Below are positions 9,001 to 18,507 of a DNA stretch of 64,000 nt, piece after piece (the first letter of the stretch is position 1; each line of letters opens with the position of its first letter). The notes beneath the pieces are model-generated. The model searched no databases. It was given only the letters and a program-made list of their open reading frames with translations, and was not told the origin of the DNA. This DNA comes from Algoriphagus sp. Its GTDB lineage: Bacteria > Bacteroidota > Bacteroidia > Cytophagales > Cyclobacteriaceae. Location: positions 248,001-312,000 of the forward strand of contig JAQSDM010000012.1 in NCBI GenBank assembly GCA_029945945.1, written 5' to 3'. The position numbers were made by a program, and so were the translations under genes.

Positions 9001-9093
9001 ATTTGGATTATTAGCACTATTCCAACAAATGACACTTGCATAAATACTTCTAATTGGATTATTTGCGAAGCATAATTACTCAACCTTAATTAT

Positions 9094-10425
9094 ATGAGAA
9101 TAAAATATTTACTCCTTTTTGGATTCTTCCTCTTTACTGCTTTCTCCTCCTTTTCCCAAAAAATCATAGTATCCGCAAATCACACCGATGCTAAATTTTT
9201 CCTGCTGAGTGATTACGATGATTCCGAACAACAAGAATTGGGATCAGGAACAATCGAGCTTAAGCTGGAGAAAGATTCAAGAAATCGAATCAAAGTGACA
9301 AAGCCAGGCTACGAACCAGTCATTAAAGAATACAACAAAGATCTGAAGTGGGATAAGGAACAGAAAGTGACGATCGAAGACCGCAGAGTTGAAATCAGTG
9401 CTGAGCCCTACGATGCTGAAATCTTTGTAGATGGTCGATTGATTGGTACTAAAGCAATTTACATGGTAATAGGAAAAGACAGATTCCTAACCGTCGATGT
9501 CAAAAAGCCAGGTTTTGTGACAGCATCAAAAGTTTATTACAATTCACCCGACAAGGAAACTCCTCCATTGAAGGATAATTTTATGCTGAAAGACAGGCAA
9601 GTTCGTCTCGAGGTGATGCCGGCTGATGCAACTGTATCTGCAAATGGGATTTCCATGGGACGAGGAAATCAGGACATAAAAATTATTAATGGTGATTGTG
9701 TAACTGTTACGGTGAACAAAGAAGGATTCGTAGAATACACGAAAGTCTTTTGCAATAAAGAAGGTGATGCAGAGCCACCGGTTAGAGACAAAGCAATCCT
9801 TGAAGACAGACTTGTTAAAATCACAACCAATCCAATCGATGCTTCTATCGAAATCGGCGGAAAGCGTGTCGGAAATGGCAATTACGATCTGAAGGTTCCA
9901 AAGAATGCATGCGTAGAAGTACGAATCACCAAAGACGGATTCATCAGATATGTCAAAAACTATTGCAACCAGCCAAATATGCAGGAAGTGGTAACCACTG
10001 ATTTGATCGAGATGACGGTTGACGAAGCATATACCTCTTCTGTTTCCTCTGATTTGGCAAATGTGCGTATCACCGTACCGGTCAATATTGTTCATACTCC
10101 TGAAGAAGCCTGGAAAATCCTGAGTTCCATCATCACCCGCTATTTCGACATTCTTGAAACCGTCGATTTCAATACCGGCTATCTGACCACTTCCTGGCAG
10201 GTTCAGAATTTCCAGTCAAGCGTCATACGCACCCGTGTCATTGTAAGCAGCGGTGGAAATTCCGATCAATTGGCGTATGCAGTGAAGCTTATAAGTCAGG
10301 AAGCATTCCTTGACGGACAAACTCAAGTCACTGTCAAAGACGATGAAAAATTCGAAGATTGGGCTCGAATACTTAAAAAATACGAAGGCCTGATCCAGGA
10401 AATTCAGGCAAGACTTCAACAGTAG
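9094..10425 (+). CDS. Exported PEGA-repeat protein
   Basis: The 443-residue protein has a signal peptide (MRIKYLLLFGFFLFTAFSSF) and then about four PEGA-type units, each with the pattern V.I...P.DA.I.V.G..IG..........V.V.K.GFV.Y.K.Y, between roughly residues 30 and 300. Conserved Cys pairs (GDCVTV/VFCNKE and NACVEV/NYCNQ) occur in the third and fourth units and may be disulfides. The last 120 residues form a separate domain of mixed alpha/beta type. PEGA domains are found on surface proteins; function unknown. Confidence 0.75.
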   Translation: MRIKYLLLFGFFLFTAFSSFSQKIIVSANHTDAKFFLLSDYDDSEQQELGSGTIELKLEKDSRNRIKVTKPGYEPVIKEYNKDLKWDKEQKVTIEDRRVEISAEPYDAEIFVDGRLIGTKAIYMVIGKDRFLTVDVKKPGFVTASKVYYNSPDKETPPLKDNFMLKDRQVRLEVMPADATVSANGISMGRGNQDIKIINGDCVTVTVNKEGFVEYTKVFCNKEGDAEPPVRDKAILEDRLVKITTNPIDASIEIGGKRVGNGNYDLKVPKNACVEVRITKDGFIRYVKNYCNQPNMQEVVTTDLIEMTVDEAYTSSVSSDLANVRITVPVNIVHTPEEAWKILSSIITRYFDILETVDFNTGYLTTSWQVQNFQSSVIRTRVIVSSGGNSDQLAYAVKLISQEAFLDGQTQVTVKDDEKFEDWARILKKYEGLIQEIQARLQQ

Positions 10426-10434
10426 AAATCTCCT

Positions 10435-10482
10435 AAAAGCAAAACGACCTCAGCAAGAATCGGCTGAGGTCGTTTTGCTTTT
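10435..10482. terminator. Strong bidirectional intrinsic terminator
   Basis: A perfect 20-bp stem has AAAAGCAAAACGACCTCAGC (10435-10454) and its exact complement at 10463-10482, with an 8-base loop. A-rich and T-rich ends make it functional for both the PEGA gene and the convergent glucanase gene. Confidence 0.9.
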
Positions 10483-10501
10483 AACCCTTTTTCAACCTTT
10501 C

Positions 10502-11863
10502 TCAGAGTTTCGGACTTTTAAAACCAAGTTTTTTCATTCCTTCCCGAATCTCGGGATTACTCATAAATCGATCCCAAAGCAATCCGCTCCTATGATTTTC
10601 AATCATGACCAAGATCGGCCCCTGATCGATTGCCAGGTAACCATCCGAGACCCAATTTCTGGTTGGATTGAACGCGTCAAAAAATCCAAACTCTCCCCAT
10701 AACTTCCCGTCTTGCTCGTAATAAAAATGCCTGATTGCTGCCATTGATTCGACAGGAGTGTATGGAATCGATGATATAGCTGCAGTCGGAGAGATTACTC
10801 CCAGGTCATTGGTCGGTGAATGGGCGCTATATCCCTGATTATTGTCACTTGCTGTCAGCCCCCAACTTTTAGCGCTGTAACCGGCAAATCCCTTCGGGTT
10901 TGCAATGCAATAGGCACGATTGATCAGGGCATGATTCTTATTCTGCTCCCAATAATCAGCATATTGATCTTTCAGTGATCTGGGATCGATTCCCAAAAAC
11001 GAATAATGCGCAAAAAACAATGGTCCTCCATAATCAGGACCCAGTGCCAGTTTGAAGTTGGAGTAATAGGTTTTACCATTTTTGAAGTCACCCCCTTTTG
11101 CCCAAGTGGTATGATACAATTCTGGTGCAATCGGAAAAGTTGGTGATGAAGAGGCTAGGACATAGGCGACCAAACTCTCATTCCAGCCTTTTATTTCAAG
11201 ATTGATCGCAAATCCAAAACTGGGAGACCAATGCCAAAGAAGTGTTCTTCCTCCATCAGTAAACCAGTCCCACTCCACCTCTCTCCAAAGTTTATTGATA
11301 TTTGCTCTGAGTTCGATTTCCCCGGAATCTTCCTGATCAAAATACTGACGCGCTGCCAACAATCCCTGAATCATAAAGGAAGTTTCTATCAAATCCGCTC
11401 CATTATCCTGAGGAGAAAACGGATAAACTTTTCCTGTCGTCCCATTATACCAATGAGGAAAGGCCCCATGAAATCGATCCCCTTTCAGGAGAAAGTTGGT
11501 AATTTTGAGCAGACGCTCCACACCCTGAGACCGGGTGATGAATTTCCTCTCCACTCCTGCCAAAATACCCATAACCCCAAACCCTGTTCCACCAGTAGTG
11601 ACGATTTCAGGACTGTTACCTCCATAAGCAGCAGCCTGAGATCTTTCTCTTGCCATTCCGCTTATCGGATGGGCAAAATCCCAAAAGTATTTGAACGTTT
11701 GCTTTTGAACCAGATCAAGCAAAGCATCATCCGATAACTGCTCAACAGGCTCTTTGACAATCGGGATTTGGTCAATAGGAACCTCTTTTTCAGAACAGGA
11801 AACGATAAAACTGCAAATGATCAATAGATGAAAAAGCTTTATCCTTGTTGAATTTATTTTCAT
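10502..11863 (-). CDS. GH144-like glucanase / glucoamylase-like lipoprotein
   Basis: The 453-residue protein has a lipoprotein signal peptide with lipobox FIVSC (Cys23), so it is probably tethered to the outer membrane or exported. The body matches the glycoamylase-like domain (PF10091): LLDLVQKQTFKYFWDFAHP, ARERSQ, TGGTGFGVMGILAGVER, PQDNGADLIETSFMIQGLL and ISPTAAISSIPYTP. Characterised members of this group (GH144) are endo-beta-1,2-glucanases. It lies three bases downstream of a GH127 gene and probably shares its transcript. The exact linkage specificity is inference. Confidence 0.85.
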   Translation of the reverse strand: MKINSTRIKLFHLLIICSFIVSCSEKEVPIDQIPIVKEPVEQLSDDALLDLVQKQTFKYFWDFAHPISGMARERSQAAAYGGNSPEIVTTGGTGFGVMGILAGVERKFITRSQGVERLLKITNFLLKGDRFHGAFPHWYNGTTGKVYPFSPQDNGADLIETSFMIQGLLAARQYFDQEDSGEIELRANINKLWREVEWDWFTDGGRTLLWHWSPSFGFAINLEIKGWNESLVAYVLASSSPTFPIAPELYHTTWAKGGDFKNGKTYYSNFKLALGPDYGGPLFFAHYSFLGIDPRSLKDQYADYWEQNKNHALINRAYCIANPKGFAGYSAKSWGLTASDNNQGYSAHSPTNDLGVISPTAAISSIPYTPVESMAAIRHFYYEQDGKLWGEFGFFDAFNPTRNWVSDGYLAIDQGPILVMIENHRSGLLWDRFMSNPEIREGMKKLGFKSPKL

Positions 11864-11866
11864 TTC

Positions 11867-13894
11867 CTACCTGATGATTTTCACTTCCTGTATCTTGGTC
11901 GGCAACCAAACCTGCATTTCATTTTGTCCCCGGTTGGCCCAGGTATAGTAAGGAATAGCAGTTATTTTTTTGGTTTCAGATTGCAGATTTGTACCGTCTT
12001 CGGAACCGCTCAGTATCGTCATATCTGCCTGAACCGCCATTACTTTTTCATCCAGAACCTGATATTCAACCACATTGAAATTGGCATTTTCCGGGATCAG
12101 AATATTCCATGCTTTGCCGTTGTTATCCGCTCCCTCAACACAATAAACCAATGGGCCTCGCTGAATTGCAATTCTATCAGCATTGGCAGTAACCTCTTCT
12201 CTGGAAACAAGTTTTCTTACTTCCATTGGCAAAGAATACTGGATTTGATCTCCCTTTTCCCACTCTCTTTCGATCGTCAAATAGCCATTTTCCTCGGTGT
12301 ATGCAATCGGTTTTCCATTCAGCAATAAACTGAAATCTTCCTTCCTTTCTCCATCAAACTTATAAAGCCCGCCCGGAACAGGTTCGTCTTTGGCCCAACC
12401 CGGCAATCTCAATTTCAACGCATATTTCGATTTCTGTTCAGGATTCAGGGTCAGGTTAATGACCCCGTCAAGCGGATAGTTGGTTGTCATTTCCACCGGA
12501 ACTTCCACGCTCCCGAATTGGAATTTAGTCATGCTTCCGATGAACAGATTCACCCAAATGGCATCCTCGGATTTTGCATAAATGTAATCGCCGACAGATG
12601 CCACCAGACGGGAAATATTGGAAGGACAACAGGCAGTTCCAAACCATTCCCTCCGATTATGCTGACCAGAGGAGGCCAATGGATTTCCATAGAAAAACCG
12701 ATTCCCTTCCAGGCTCAATCCATCCAATGCAGCGTTGTACAAGCTTCTTTCCAAGACATCAATGTATTTGGAATTTCCTTCCAGCGCATTCATTCGCTGA
12801 TTCCAGAATACCATCCCAACTGAAGCACAGGTCTCACTGTATGCATTTTCATTAGGAAGGTCAAAATCAACCGAGAACCCTTCGTTGCTTCCCGAAGACC
12901 CGATTCCTCCGGTGACGTACATGTTCCGGTAAACAACATCCTCCCAAACCGTCTTCATGGCATTCATGTAGCCGGCATCATTTTTTGCGGCAGCCACATC
13001 GGCAGCTCCCGTGTAGAGATACATCGCCCTGACTGCATGACCGGTTATCTCCTTTTGATCTTTCACCGGCACATCATCCTGAGCATACTTGGGTCCCCAT
13101 TGTGGATTATCCCAGATTCCACCTTTGCCGTGGCCATGACCCCGCTGATCCAGAAACCAATCGGATAATTCCAGGTATTTTTTATCATCGGTGACCTTAT
13201 ACAATTTGACCAAAGCAAGTTCTATTTCCTCGTGTCCTGCCACCCAAGGTCGGTTTGGTTTCCGGAAAGTCTCGTCAATATGGTCCGCCATTTTGATCGC
13301 CACATCCAGTAATTTCCTCTTCCCAGTGGTTTGATAATAGGCCACTCCTGCTTCCATCAGGTGACCTGCACAATAGTCCTCATGCTTTTCCATATCGCTC
13401 CAGCGATTTTCCAATCCGGTCAGCGAATAAAAAGTGTTGATATAGCCATCTTCTTCCTGGGCAGCAGCGATTTTATCGATCCATTCATCGGCTTTTTGCT
13501 CCAAAGCTTTGTCCGCATCGTTTTTCAAGGAATACGCAATTGCCTCGAGCGCTTTGTACACATCGCTGTCGTCATAATAAATTCCTTCATGCTTTTCGTT
13601 TTGATGGCGAGCTACTTTTTCATAATTCCGGATGCGACCTGTCGCTATTTCAGTCTGATAAATCATAACAGGAACAGCTGATGTTGCAATTTTTTCAAGC
13701 TTTGGTTTCCAAAAATTATCAGTGATCGTCACCTGCGAAAAACTTACCGGTTCCAATTTGGTAATCTCGGATTGAGCCATTGCAGAAAAGGATGCTACCG
13801 CAAGCAGGAATGAAAGTGTTGATCTCATTATCATGGGATTATCGGGTTGAGTAAGAAAGGAAAAAGACCGAAAGCTAAATTTAACTGGTGCCAA
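11867..13894 (-). CDS. Glycoside hydrolase family 127 (beta-L-arabinofuranosidase-like)
   Basis: This large secreted enzyme has up to 675 codons. A start at one of two Met codons around residues 20-23 (MIMRSTLSFLLAVASFSAMA) gives a clean signal peptide and is preferred over the first Met. The GH127 active-site features are present: SETCASVGMVFWNQRM and the double-Cys motif GTACCPSNISRL, which carry Zn-binding and nucleophile cysteines in the characterised enzyme HypBA1. The C-terminal part is a beta-sandwich. GH127 enzymes remove beta-L-arabinofuranose. It is followed by the GH144-like gene and is divergent from an oxidative sugar operon. Confidence 0.9.
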   Translation of the reverse strand: MAPVKFSFRSFSFLTQPDNPMIMRSTLSFLLAVASFSAMAQSEITKLEPVSFSQVTITDNFWKPKLEKIATSAVPVMIYQTEIATGRIRNYEKVARHQNEKHEGIYYDDSDVYKALEAIAYSLKNDADKALEQKADEWIDKIAAAQEEDGYINTFYSLTGLENRWSDMEKHEDYCAGHLMEAGVAYYQTTGKRKLLDVAIKMADHIDETFRKPNRPWVAGHEEIELALVKLYKVTDDKKYLELSDWFLDQRGHGHGKGGIWDNPQWGPKYAQDDVPVKDQKEITGHAVRAMYLYTGAADVAAAKNDAGYMNAMKTVWEDVVYRNMYVTGGIGSSGSNEGFSVDFDLPNENAYSETCASVGMVFWNQRMNALEGNSKYIDVLERSLYNAALDGLSLEGNRFFYGNPLASSGQHNRREWFGTACCPSNISRLVASVGDYIYAKSEDAIWVNLFIGSMTKFQFGSVEVPVEMTTNYPLDGVINLTLNPEQKSKYALKLRLPGWAKDEPVPGGLYKFDGERKEDFSLLLNGKPIAYTEENGYLTIEREWEKGDQIQYSLPMEVRKLVSREEVTANADRIAIQRGPLVYCVEGADNNGKAWNILIPENANFNVVEYQVLDEKVMAVQADMTILSGSEDGTNLQSETKKITAIPYYTWANRGQNEMQVWLPTKIQEVKIIR

Positions 13895-14015
13895 TCAGAT
13901 TTACCCGCTTCTCGGATTTTTGAAATCCAGGTTTATTCCATCCAAATTACTATAGCGCAGAAATAAATATCCCGATTTCGGGGACTTAAATTTATGTTTA
14001 ACTTAATATCCCCTA

Positions 14016-14038
14016 AAGCAGGCTTCATCAGCCTGCTT
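14016..14038. promoter_or_regulatory. Perfect inverted repeat in the divergent promoter region
   Basis: The arms AAGCAGGC and GCCTGCTT are separated by seven bases and lie 32 bases before the sugar operon start. There is no clear T-run after it on either strand, so a regulator-binding site or 5' leader hairpin is more likely than a terminator. A second small hairpin (CCCGATTTCGGG) lies about 35 bases upstream. Confidence 0.4.
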
Positions 14039-14070
14039 GTCAGTATTTCAAATAAACCCCACTAACCTGA

Positions 14071-14778
14071 ATGAGACCCATTGTTCAAATATCACTTGAC
14101 CTCACCAATATTGATGAGGCTTTGGAAACCGCAGCCCTGGCAATGCGCGCCGGAGTAGATTGGCTCGAAGCTGGCACACCGCTGATCCTGGCGGAAGGAC
14201 TTCACGGAGTACGAAAATTAAGAGAAGCTTTCCCGGGAGTTCCGATTGTAGCTGATCTTAAAACCATGGACGGAGGCTATCTGGAAGCGGAAATGATGGC
14301 AAAAGCCGGAGCCACACACGTGGTAGTCATGGCTAGAGCCCATGCAGAAACTATCAAATGTGTGGTGCAAGCCGGAAAAGACTTTGGGGTGAAAGTGATG
14401 GGTGACAATATGGTTTGCCCGGATATGGTGGAAGGTGCCAAATTTTTAGAAGACCTGGGTTGCGACTTCGTGATTCACCACATCGGATACGATGAACGAA
14501 GAGGAATTGCAGCAGCAGGGCACAGGATGCCAAGTCCGCTGGACCAATTACGCGAAGTTGTCAAAGCCGTTAATATCCCTGTTCAGGCTGTCGGTGGACT
14601 TTCTCTTGAACAAGCGATTCAATGTCCGCAATATGGAGCGCCTTTGGTAGTCCTCGGAGCGCCTTTGACAATCGACGCGGATGCTTTCAAAACTGCCAAT
14701 GGAGATCTTGAATCTTCCCTTCGGAAAATTTGCGAAGCGATCCACGCACAAGTAACAGCCAACCCAAAAAACTTATAA
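14071..14778 (+). CDS. HPS/KGPDC-type sugar-phosphate lyase (OMP decarboxylase superfamily)
   Basis: The 235-residue TIM-barrel protein has the superfamily Asp-x-Lys-x-x-Asp motif (Asp62, Lys64, Asp67 in VADLKTMDGG) and the phosphate-binding VQAVGGLSLEQA loop. Relatives are 3-hexulose-6-phosphate synthase and 3-keto-L-gulonate-6-phosphate decarboxylase. In this operon it sits first, before two oxidoreductases, an isomerase-like protein and a lactonase, so a lyase/decarboxylase step in sugar-acid breakdown is likelier than formaldehyde fixation. The substrate is inference. Confidence 0.8.
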   Translation: MRPIVQISLDLTNIDEALETAALAMRAGVDWLEAGTPLILAEGLHGVRKLREAFPGVPIVADLKTMDGGYLEAEMMAKAGATHVVVMARAHAETIKCVVQAGKDFGVKVMGDNMVCPDMVEGAKFLEDLGCDFVIHHIGYDERRGIAAAGHRMPSPLDQLREVVKAVNIPVQAVGGLSLEQAIQCPQYGAPLVVLGAPLTIDADAFKTANGDLESSLRKICEAIHAQVTANPKNL

Positions 14779-14782
14779 TTCC

Positions 14783-15820
14783 ATGTCTTCATCTACAAAA
14801 TCTGCAGCAGTTGTTAATTATTCCGAGGTCAAAGGGTCGGTAGAAATCAGAGAAATACCCATTCCCGAAATCGGAGAAGACGATGTATTGCTTGAGGTAG
14901 AAAATGTTGGCGTATGCGGATCCGACCTCCATCAGTGGACTTCCGATCATAGCTGGCAAGTCAACTATCCGGTCGTTTTAGGCCATGAGTTTGGAGGGAA
15001 AATCGCAACGCTGGGAGCAAGGGTTTCCGGCTGGAAAGTTGGTGACCGCGTAGTTAGCGAAACTGCCGCCGTCATTGATACTCAAAACCCCATGAGCCGT
15101 GTCGGCCTATACAATCTTGATCCAACCCGTAAAGGATTTGGCTATGGCGTGAATGGAGCGATGACCAAGTTTGTCCGGGTCCCGGCAAGATGCCTTCATC
15201 ATGTTCCTGATTCATTGTCTTTCGAGGAAGCCTGCCTCACAGAGCCTTGTTGCGTGGCTTATAATTCTGTCGTGGGAAATTCAAATGTAAAACCCGGAGA
15301 CAGAGTCCTTGTGATCGGACCCGGGACAATCGGGATTCTTTGCGCAGCGGTGGCAAGACTTTGCGGAGCTGAAGTAGCTATTCTTGGACTTGAAGCGGAT
15401 CGCGGAAGACTGGAAATCGCCAGAAAATACGGAGTCGAACCCTTGATAAATTCCGCCACAGATTGGGCCAGAAAACGAGACGGTTTGGGTGCGGACCTTG
15501 TTGTTGACGCTGCAGGGGTGAGTGCCACGTTGAAAATCGCGATGGACCTGGTTCGTCCAAATGGGCAAATCACAAAAGTCGGCTGGGGGCCTCAGCCGTT
15601 AAATTTTTCGATCGATCCGATCGTCCAGAAAAATGTACGCCTTCAGGGAAGTTTCAGTCATAACTGGCCAATTTGGGAGAAGGTAATCGGGCTTCTTGCA
15701 AGCGGAGCGCTTGATGTGAAACCAATCATCGGAGGAGTTTGGCCAATAACAGAATGGCATGAGGCTTTTGAAAAAATGCACACCGGTCAGGTGGTGAAAA
15801 GCGTTTTGAGACCTGTCTGA
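14783..15820 (+). CDS. Zinc-dependent medium-chain dehydrogenase
   Basis: The 345-residue protein has the catalytic zinc residues (Cys in GVCGSDLHQW, His in VLGHEFGGK, Glu in LTEPCCVAYN) and a Rossmann Gly motif (VLVIGPGTIGILCA). The four-Cys structural-zinc lobe normal in polyol dehydrogenases is missing: the equivalent region reads VSETAAVIDTQNPMSRVG and has no cysteine. It probably oxidises a sugar, polyol or aldonate carbon. It follows the HPS-like gene after four bases and precedes the SDR gene by one base. Confidence 0.87.
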   Translation: MSSSTKSAAVVNYSEVKGSVEIREIPIPEIGEDDVLLEVENVGVCGSDLHQWTSDHSWQVNYPVVLGHEFGGKIATLGARVSGWKVGDRVVSETAAVIDTQNPMSRVGLYNLDPTRKGFGYGVNGAMTKFVRVPARCLHHVPDSLSFEEACLTEPCCVAYNSVVGNSNVKPGDRVLVIGPGTIGILCAAVARLCGAEVAILGLEADRGRLEIARKYGVEPLINSATDWARKRDGLGADLVVDAAGVSATLKIAMDLVRPNGQITKVGWGPQPLNFSIDPIVQKNVRLQGSFSHNWPIWEKVIGLLASGALDVKPIIGGVWPITEWHEAFEKMHTGQVVKSVLRPV

Positions 15821-15821
15821 A

Positions 15822-16619
15822 ATGAGGCTCAACGAAAAAGTAATCATCGTCACCGGCAGCACGATGGGAATCGGAAAAGCCATTGCCAAAAGGGCCGTAG
15901 CAGAAGGTGCTAAAGTCGTTCTGCATGGGTTGGAGGAAGATTTGGGTTTGGAAGTCCTTGCCGAACTCGGAAAGGAAAATGCAGTTCTGCATATCGAGGA
16001 TCTTTCAACCGATGGTTCCGCTCAGCGACTTGTTGACTTGGCGGTGAAAACCTGGGGCAAACTTGACGCAGTAGTCAACAATGCTGCGATGGTCGTCACC
16101 TCCAATATTGGCAACACGGATAAGGCTTTTCTTGTAAAAGTACTCGATGTAAACACCATCGCTCCTTTCCTTTTGATTCAGTCGGCTTTGCCTCATTTGA
16201 CAAAAACCAAAGGCATGATTTTGAATATCGGTTCGGTCAATGCCTGGAGCGGTGAACCCAATTTATTGGCTTATAGCATTTCCAAAGGAGCTTTGATGAC
16301 CATGACCAGAAATCTCGGCGATGCACTTCCCCGCGAAAATGGAGTCCGTGTCAATCAGATCAATCCCGGCTGGGTTCTGACCGAGAAGGAAATGGAACGC
16401 AAAAAACAACATGGTTTGCCTGCTAACTGGTATGAAGACTTGCCTGCAATGTATGCCCCGGCGGGAAGAATCCTCTGGCCGGAAGAGATTGCGGCAGCGG
16501 CTATTTATTGGTTGGGTGACGAAAGCGGACCCATCAGCGGACAGGTCGTGGATCTCGAGCAATACCCGATGATGGGAAGAAATGCCCCCAAAGACACGAG
16601 CACGATTCCTTCGAAATAA
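15822..16619 (+). CDS. Short-chain dehydrogenase/reductase
   Basis: The 265-residue classical SDR has the cofactor motif TGSTMGIG (residues 11-18), the NNAAMV strand, catalytic Ser in NIGSVNAW and the YSISK active site, with a long substrate loop. It is the third gene of a packed five-gene operon and probably catalyses an oxidation next to the medium-chain dehydrogenase. Substrate not determinable. Confidence 0.9.
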   Translation: MRLNEKVIIVTGSTMGIGKAIAKRAVAEGAKVVLHGLEEDLGLEVLAELGKENAVLHIEDLSTDGSAQRLVDLAVKTWGKLDAVVNNAAMVVTSNIGNTDKAFLVKVLDVNTIAPFLLIQSALPHLTKTKGMILNIGSVNAWSGEPNLLAYSISKGALMTMTRNLGDALPRENGVRVNQINPGWVLTEKEMERKKQHGLPANWYEDLPAMYAPAGRILWPEEIAAAAIYWLGDESGPISGQVVDLEQYPMMGRNAPKDTSTIPSK

Positions 16620-16660
16620 CAGATTTAGATTTTACAATCAGACCCAAAAAGTATAAATCA

Positions 16661-17551
16661 ATGCCAAAATTAGCCGCGTTCCCAAAGGCATTTATGCAGC
16701 AGCTTTGCAAGGATGGAACCATGAAAATCGCAGATTGGATAGCCTTAGCCTCCAAACTTGACATCCAGGGTTTGGAGTGGTATGCCGGATTTCTGGAAAT
16801 GGAAGATCAAAGTAAGTGGCCGGAATTCCGCATAATGGTGGAAGACACAGGCAAAGTCATTCCCATGATGTGTTGCTCGCCTGACTTTACTCATCCGGAT
16901 CGGGCTTTCCGCGAGAAAGAAATCCAAAAGCAAAAACACTGGATCGATATGACTTACATTCTTGGCGGATCTTATTGTCGCGTACTTTCCGGCCAAAAAA
17001 GGCCCGTGCTTTCGATAGAAGAAGGTGTAAAACTAGCTTCAGACAGTATTCTGGAATGTTTACCCTATGCTCAGGAAAGGGGAATTACGCTGATTTTGGA
17101 AAACCACTACAAAGATGATTTTTGGGAATATCCCGAATTCGCTCAAAAAATGGATGTTTTCAGTTTGCTGGTCAACAGTATCCATCATCCGAATTTCGGG
17201 GTGAATTACGATCCTAGCAATACTTTTCTGGCTGGGGAAGATCCGCTGGAACTCCTCTATAAAGTATCTGACCGTGTGGTGACAATGCATGCCAGCGACC
17301 GATATCTGAAATACGGAACCATTGAAGACCTGCGAAATGAAGAAGGGGGAGCTGTAGGCTATGCCAAAAGGCTAAGCCATGGGGAAATCGGAAAAGGCAT
17401 GAATGACTACGACGCAATTTTCACCGAACTAAAACGAGTTGGTTTTGACAGCTGGATCAGCATTGAGGATGGAGTAGACGGCATGGACCAATTGGAGAGA
17501 AGTGTCGCTTTCCTGAAGAAAAAGATTGCCTATTATTGGCCTGAGAAATAA
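16661..17551 (+). CDS. Sugar-phosphate isomerase/epimerase-like TIM barrel protein
   Basis: The 296-residue protein belongs to the xylose-isomerase-like TIM barrel group (AP endonuclease 2 superfamily). Visible metal-ligand regions are GITLILENHYKD (Glu), GVNYDPSNTFLAGEDP (Asp), VVTMHASDRYL (His), LSHGEIGKGMNDYDAIF (Glu) and the final SWISIEDGVDGMDQL. The family includes ketose epimerases and 2-keto-myo-inositol dehydratases. It is the fourth gene of the sugar operon. Confidence 0.85.
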   Translation: MPKLAAFPKAFMQQLCKDGTMKIADWIALASKLDIQGLEWYAGFLEMEDQSKWPEFRIMVEDTGKVIPMMCCSPDFTHPDRAFREKEIQKQKHWIDMTYILGGSYCRVLSGQKRPVLSIEEGVKLASDSILECLPYAQERGITLILENHYKDDFWEYPEFAQKMDVFSLLVNSIHHPNFGVNYDPSNTFLAGEDPLELLYKVSDRVVTMHASDRYLKYGTIEDLRNEEGGAVGYAKRLSHGEIGKGMNDYDAIFTELKRVGFDSWISIEDGVDGMDQLERSVAFLKKKIAYYWPEK

Positions 17552-17563
17552 ATCATTACCTAT

Positions 17564-18436
17564 ATGGAAGTCATTAATCTGTATCAATCCCAATGTACGC
17601 TTGGGGAATCCCCCTACTGGCATGCTGAAAGAAAAAGCTTTTTCTGGGTAGATATTGAAAAAGGAAAATTATTCGAATATCACTTTGGCACCAAAAAAAC
17701 CTCTAAACGGAAATTCAATCACCGTCTTTCTTTGGTATTGGAAGGTCAGGGTGAGTATTTACTCCTGGCTTTAGACCGAAAAATTGCTCGTTACGATCTT
17801 GAAACCGAAAAATTGGATTGGCTGATTGAGGTCGAAGAGGATCAACCTCTCAATAGATTTAATGATGGAGCCTGCGATGCCGATGGAAGGCTATGGATAG
17901 GAACTTTGAGCACCAAATTTACACCTAGATCAGGTTCGCTTTACCGGATTGATTCCGAACTAAATCCGGAAAAACAGTTGGGGCAGATTACTATTTCCAA
18001 TGGAATGGCCTGGACTGAAGACAATCAAACCTTCTACTATATTGACAGTCCAACCCGGGAGATAAAAGCGTATCAGTTTGATTTGGAAACAGGAGAAATC
18101 AATTTTGATCGAACTGTAATCCGCGTGCCTAAAGAATTGGGCACACCCGACGGAATGAGCATTGATCGGGAGGGAAAACTCTGGGTCGCTCACTACGGTG
18201 GCTTTGGGGTATTTTGCTGGGATCCGGAAAACGGAAAGCTTTTGAAAAAAATCGTATTACCTGTTCCCAATGTAACATCCTGTGTTTTTGGGGGTGAAAA
18301 TCTGGATTACTTATTGATCACCACTGCGAGAGAAAATCTTAGCGAAGAACAGCTAAAGCAATACCCGCAAAGCGGAGATGTGTTTTTGGTTAAGACAAAT
18401 ACCCGGGGATATTTACCAAATCAATGTGGGTTCTGA
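17564..18436 (+). CDS. SMP-30/gluconolactonase family lactonase
   Basis: The 290-residue six-bladed propeller has the expected metal ligands: Glu in LGESPYWH, Asn/Asp in NRFNDGACDADGRLWIGTL, Asn in ISNGMAWTEDNQ and Asp in GTPDGMSIDREGKLWVAHYG. It hydrolyses an aldonolactone to the acid. It starts 12 bases after the isomerase-like gene and closes the operon, consistent with an oxidative route (sugar to lactone to acid) for sugars released by the neighbouring GH127/GH144-like enzymes. Confidence 0.92.
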   Translation: MEVINLYQSQCTLGESPYWHAERKSFFWVDIEKGKLFEYHFGTKKTSKRKFNHRLSLVLEGQGEYLLLALDRKIARYDLETEKLDWLIEVEEDQPLNRFNDGACDADGRLWIGTLSTKFTPRSGSLYRIDSELNPEKQLGQITISNGMAWTEDNQTFYYIDSPTREIKAYQFDLETGEINFDRTVIRVPKELGTPDGMSIDREGKLWVAHYGGFGVFCWDPENGKLLKKIVLPVPNVTSCVFGGENLDYLLITTARENLSEEQLKQYPQSGDVFLVKTNTRGYLPNQCGF

Positions 18437-18444
18437 CTCCTGAA

Positions 18445-18483
18445 AACCAAAAAAGGTGGAGCGTTGCTTCACCTTTTTTGGTT
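18445..18483. terminator. Bidirectional intrinsic terminator
   Basis: A perfect 14-bp stem has AACCAAAAAAGGTG and its complement CACCTTTTTTGGTT with an 11-base loop, placed between the lactonase gene and the convergent outer-membrane gene. Confidence 0.88.
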
Positions 18484-18507
18484 GAAATCCAGAGGAATTT
18501 TACTTGA

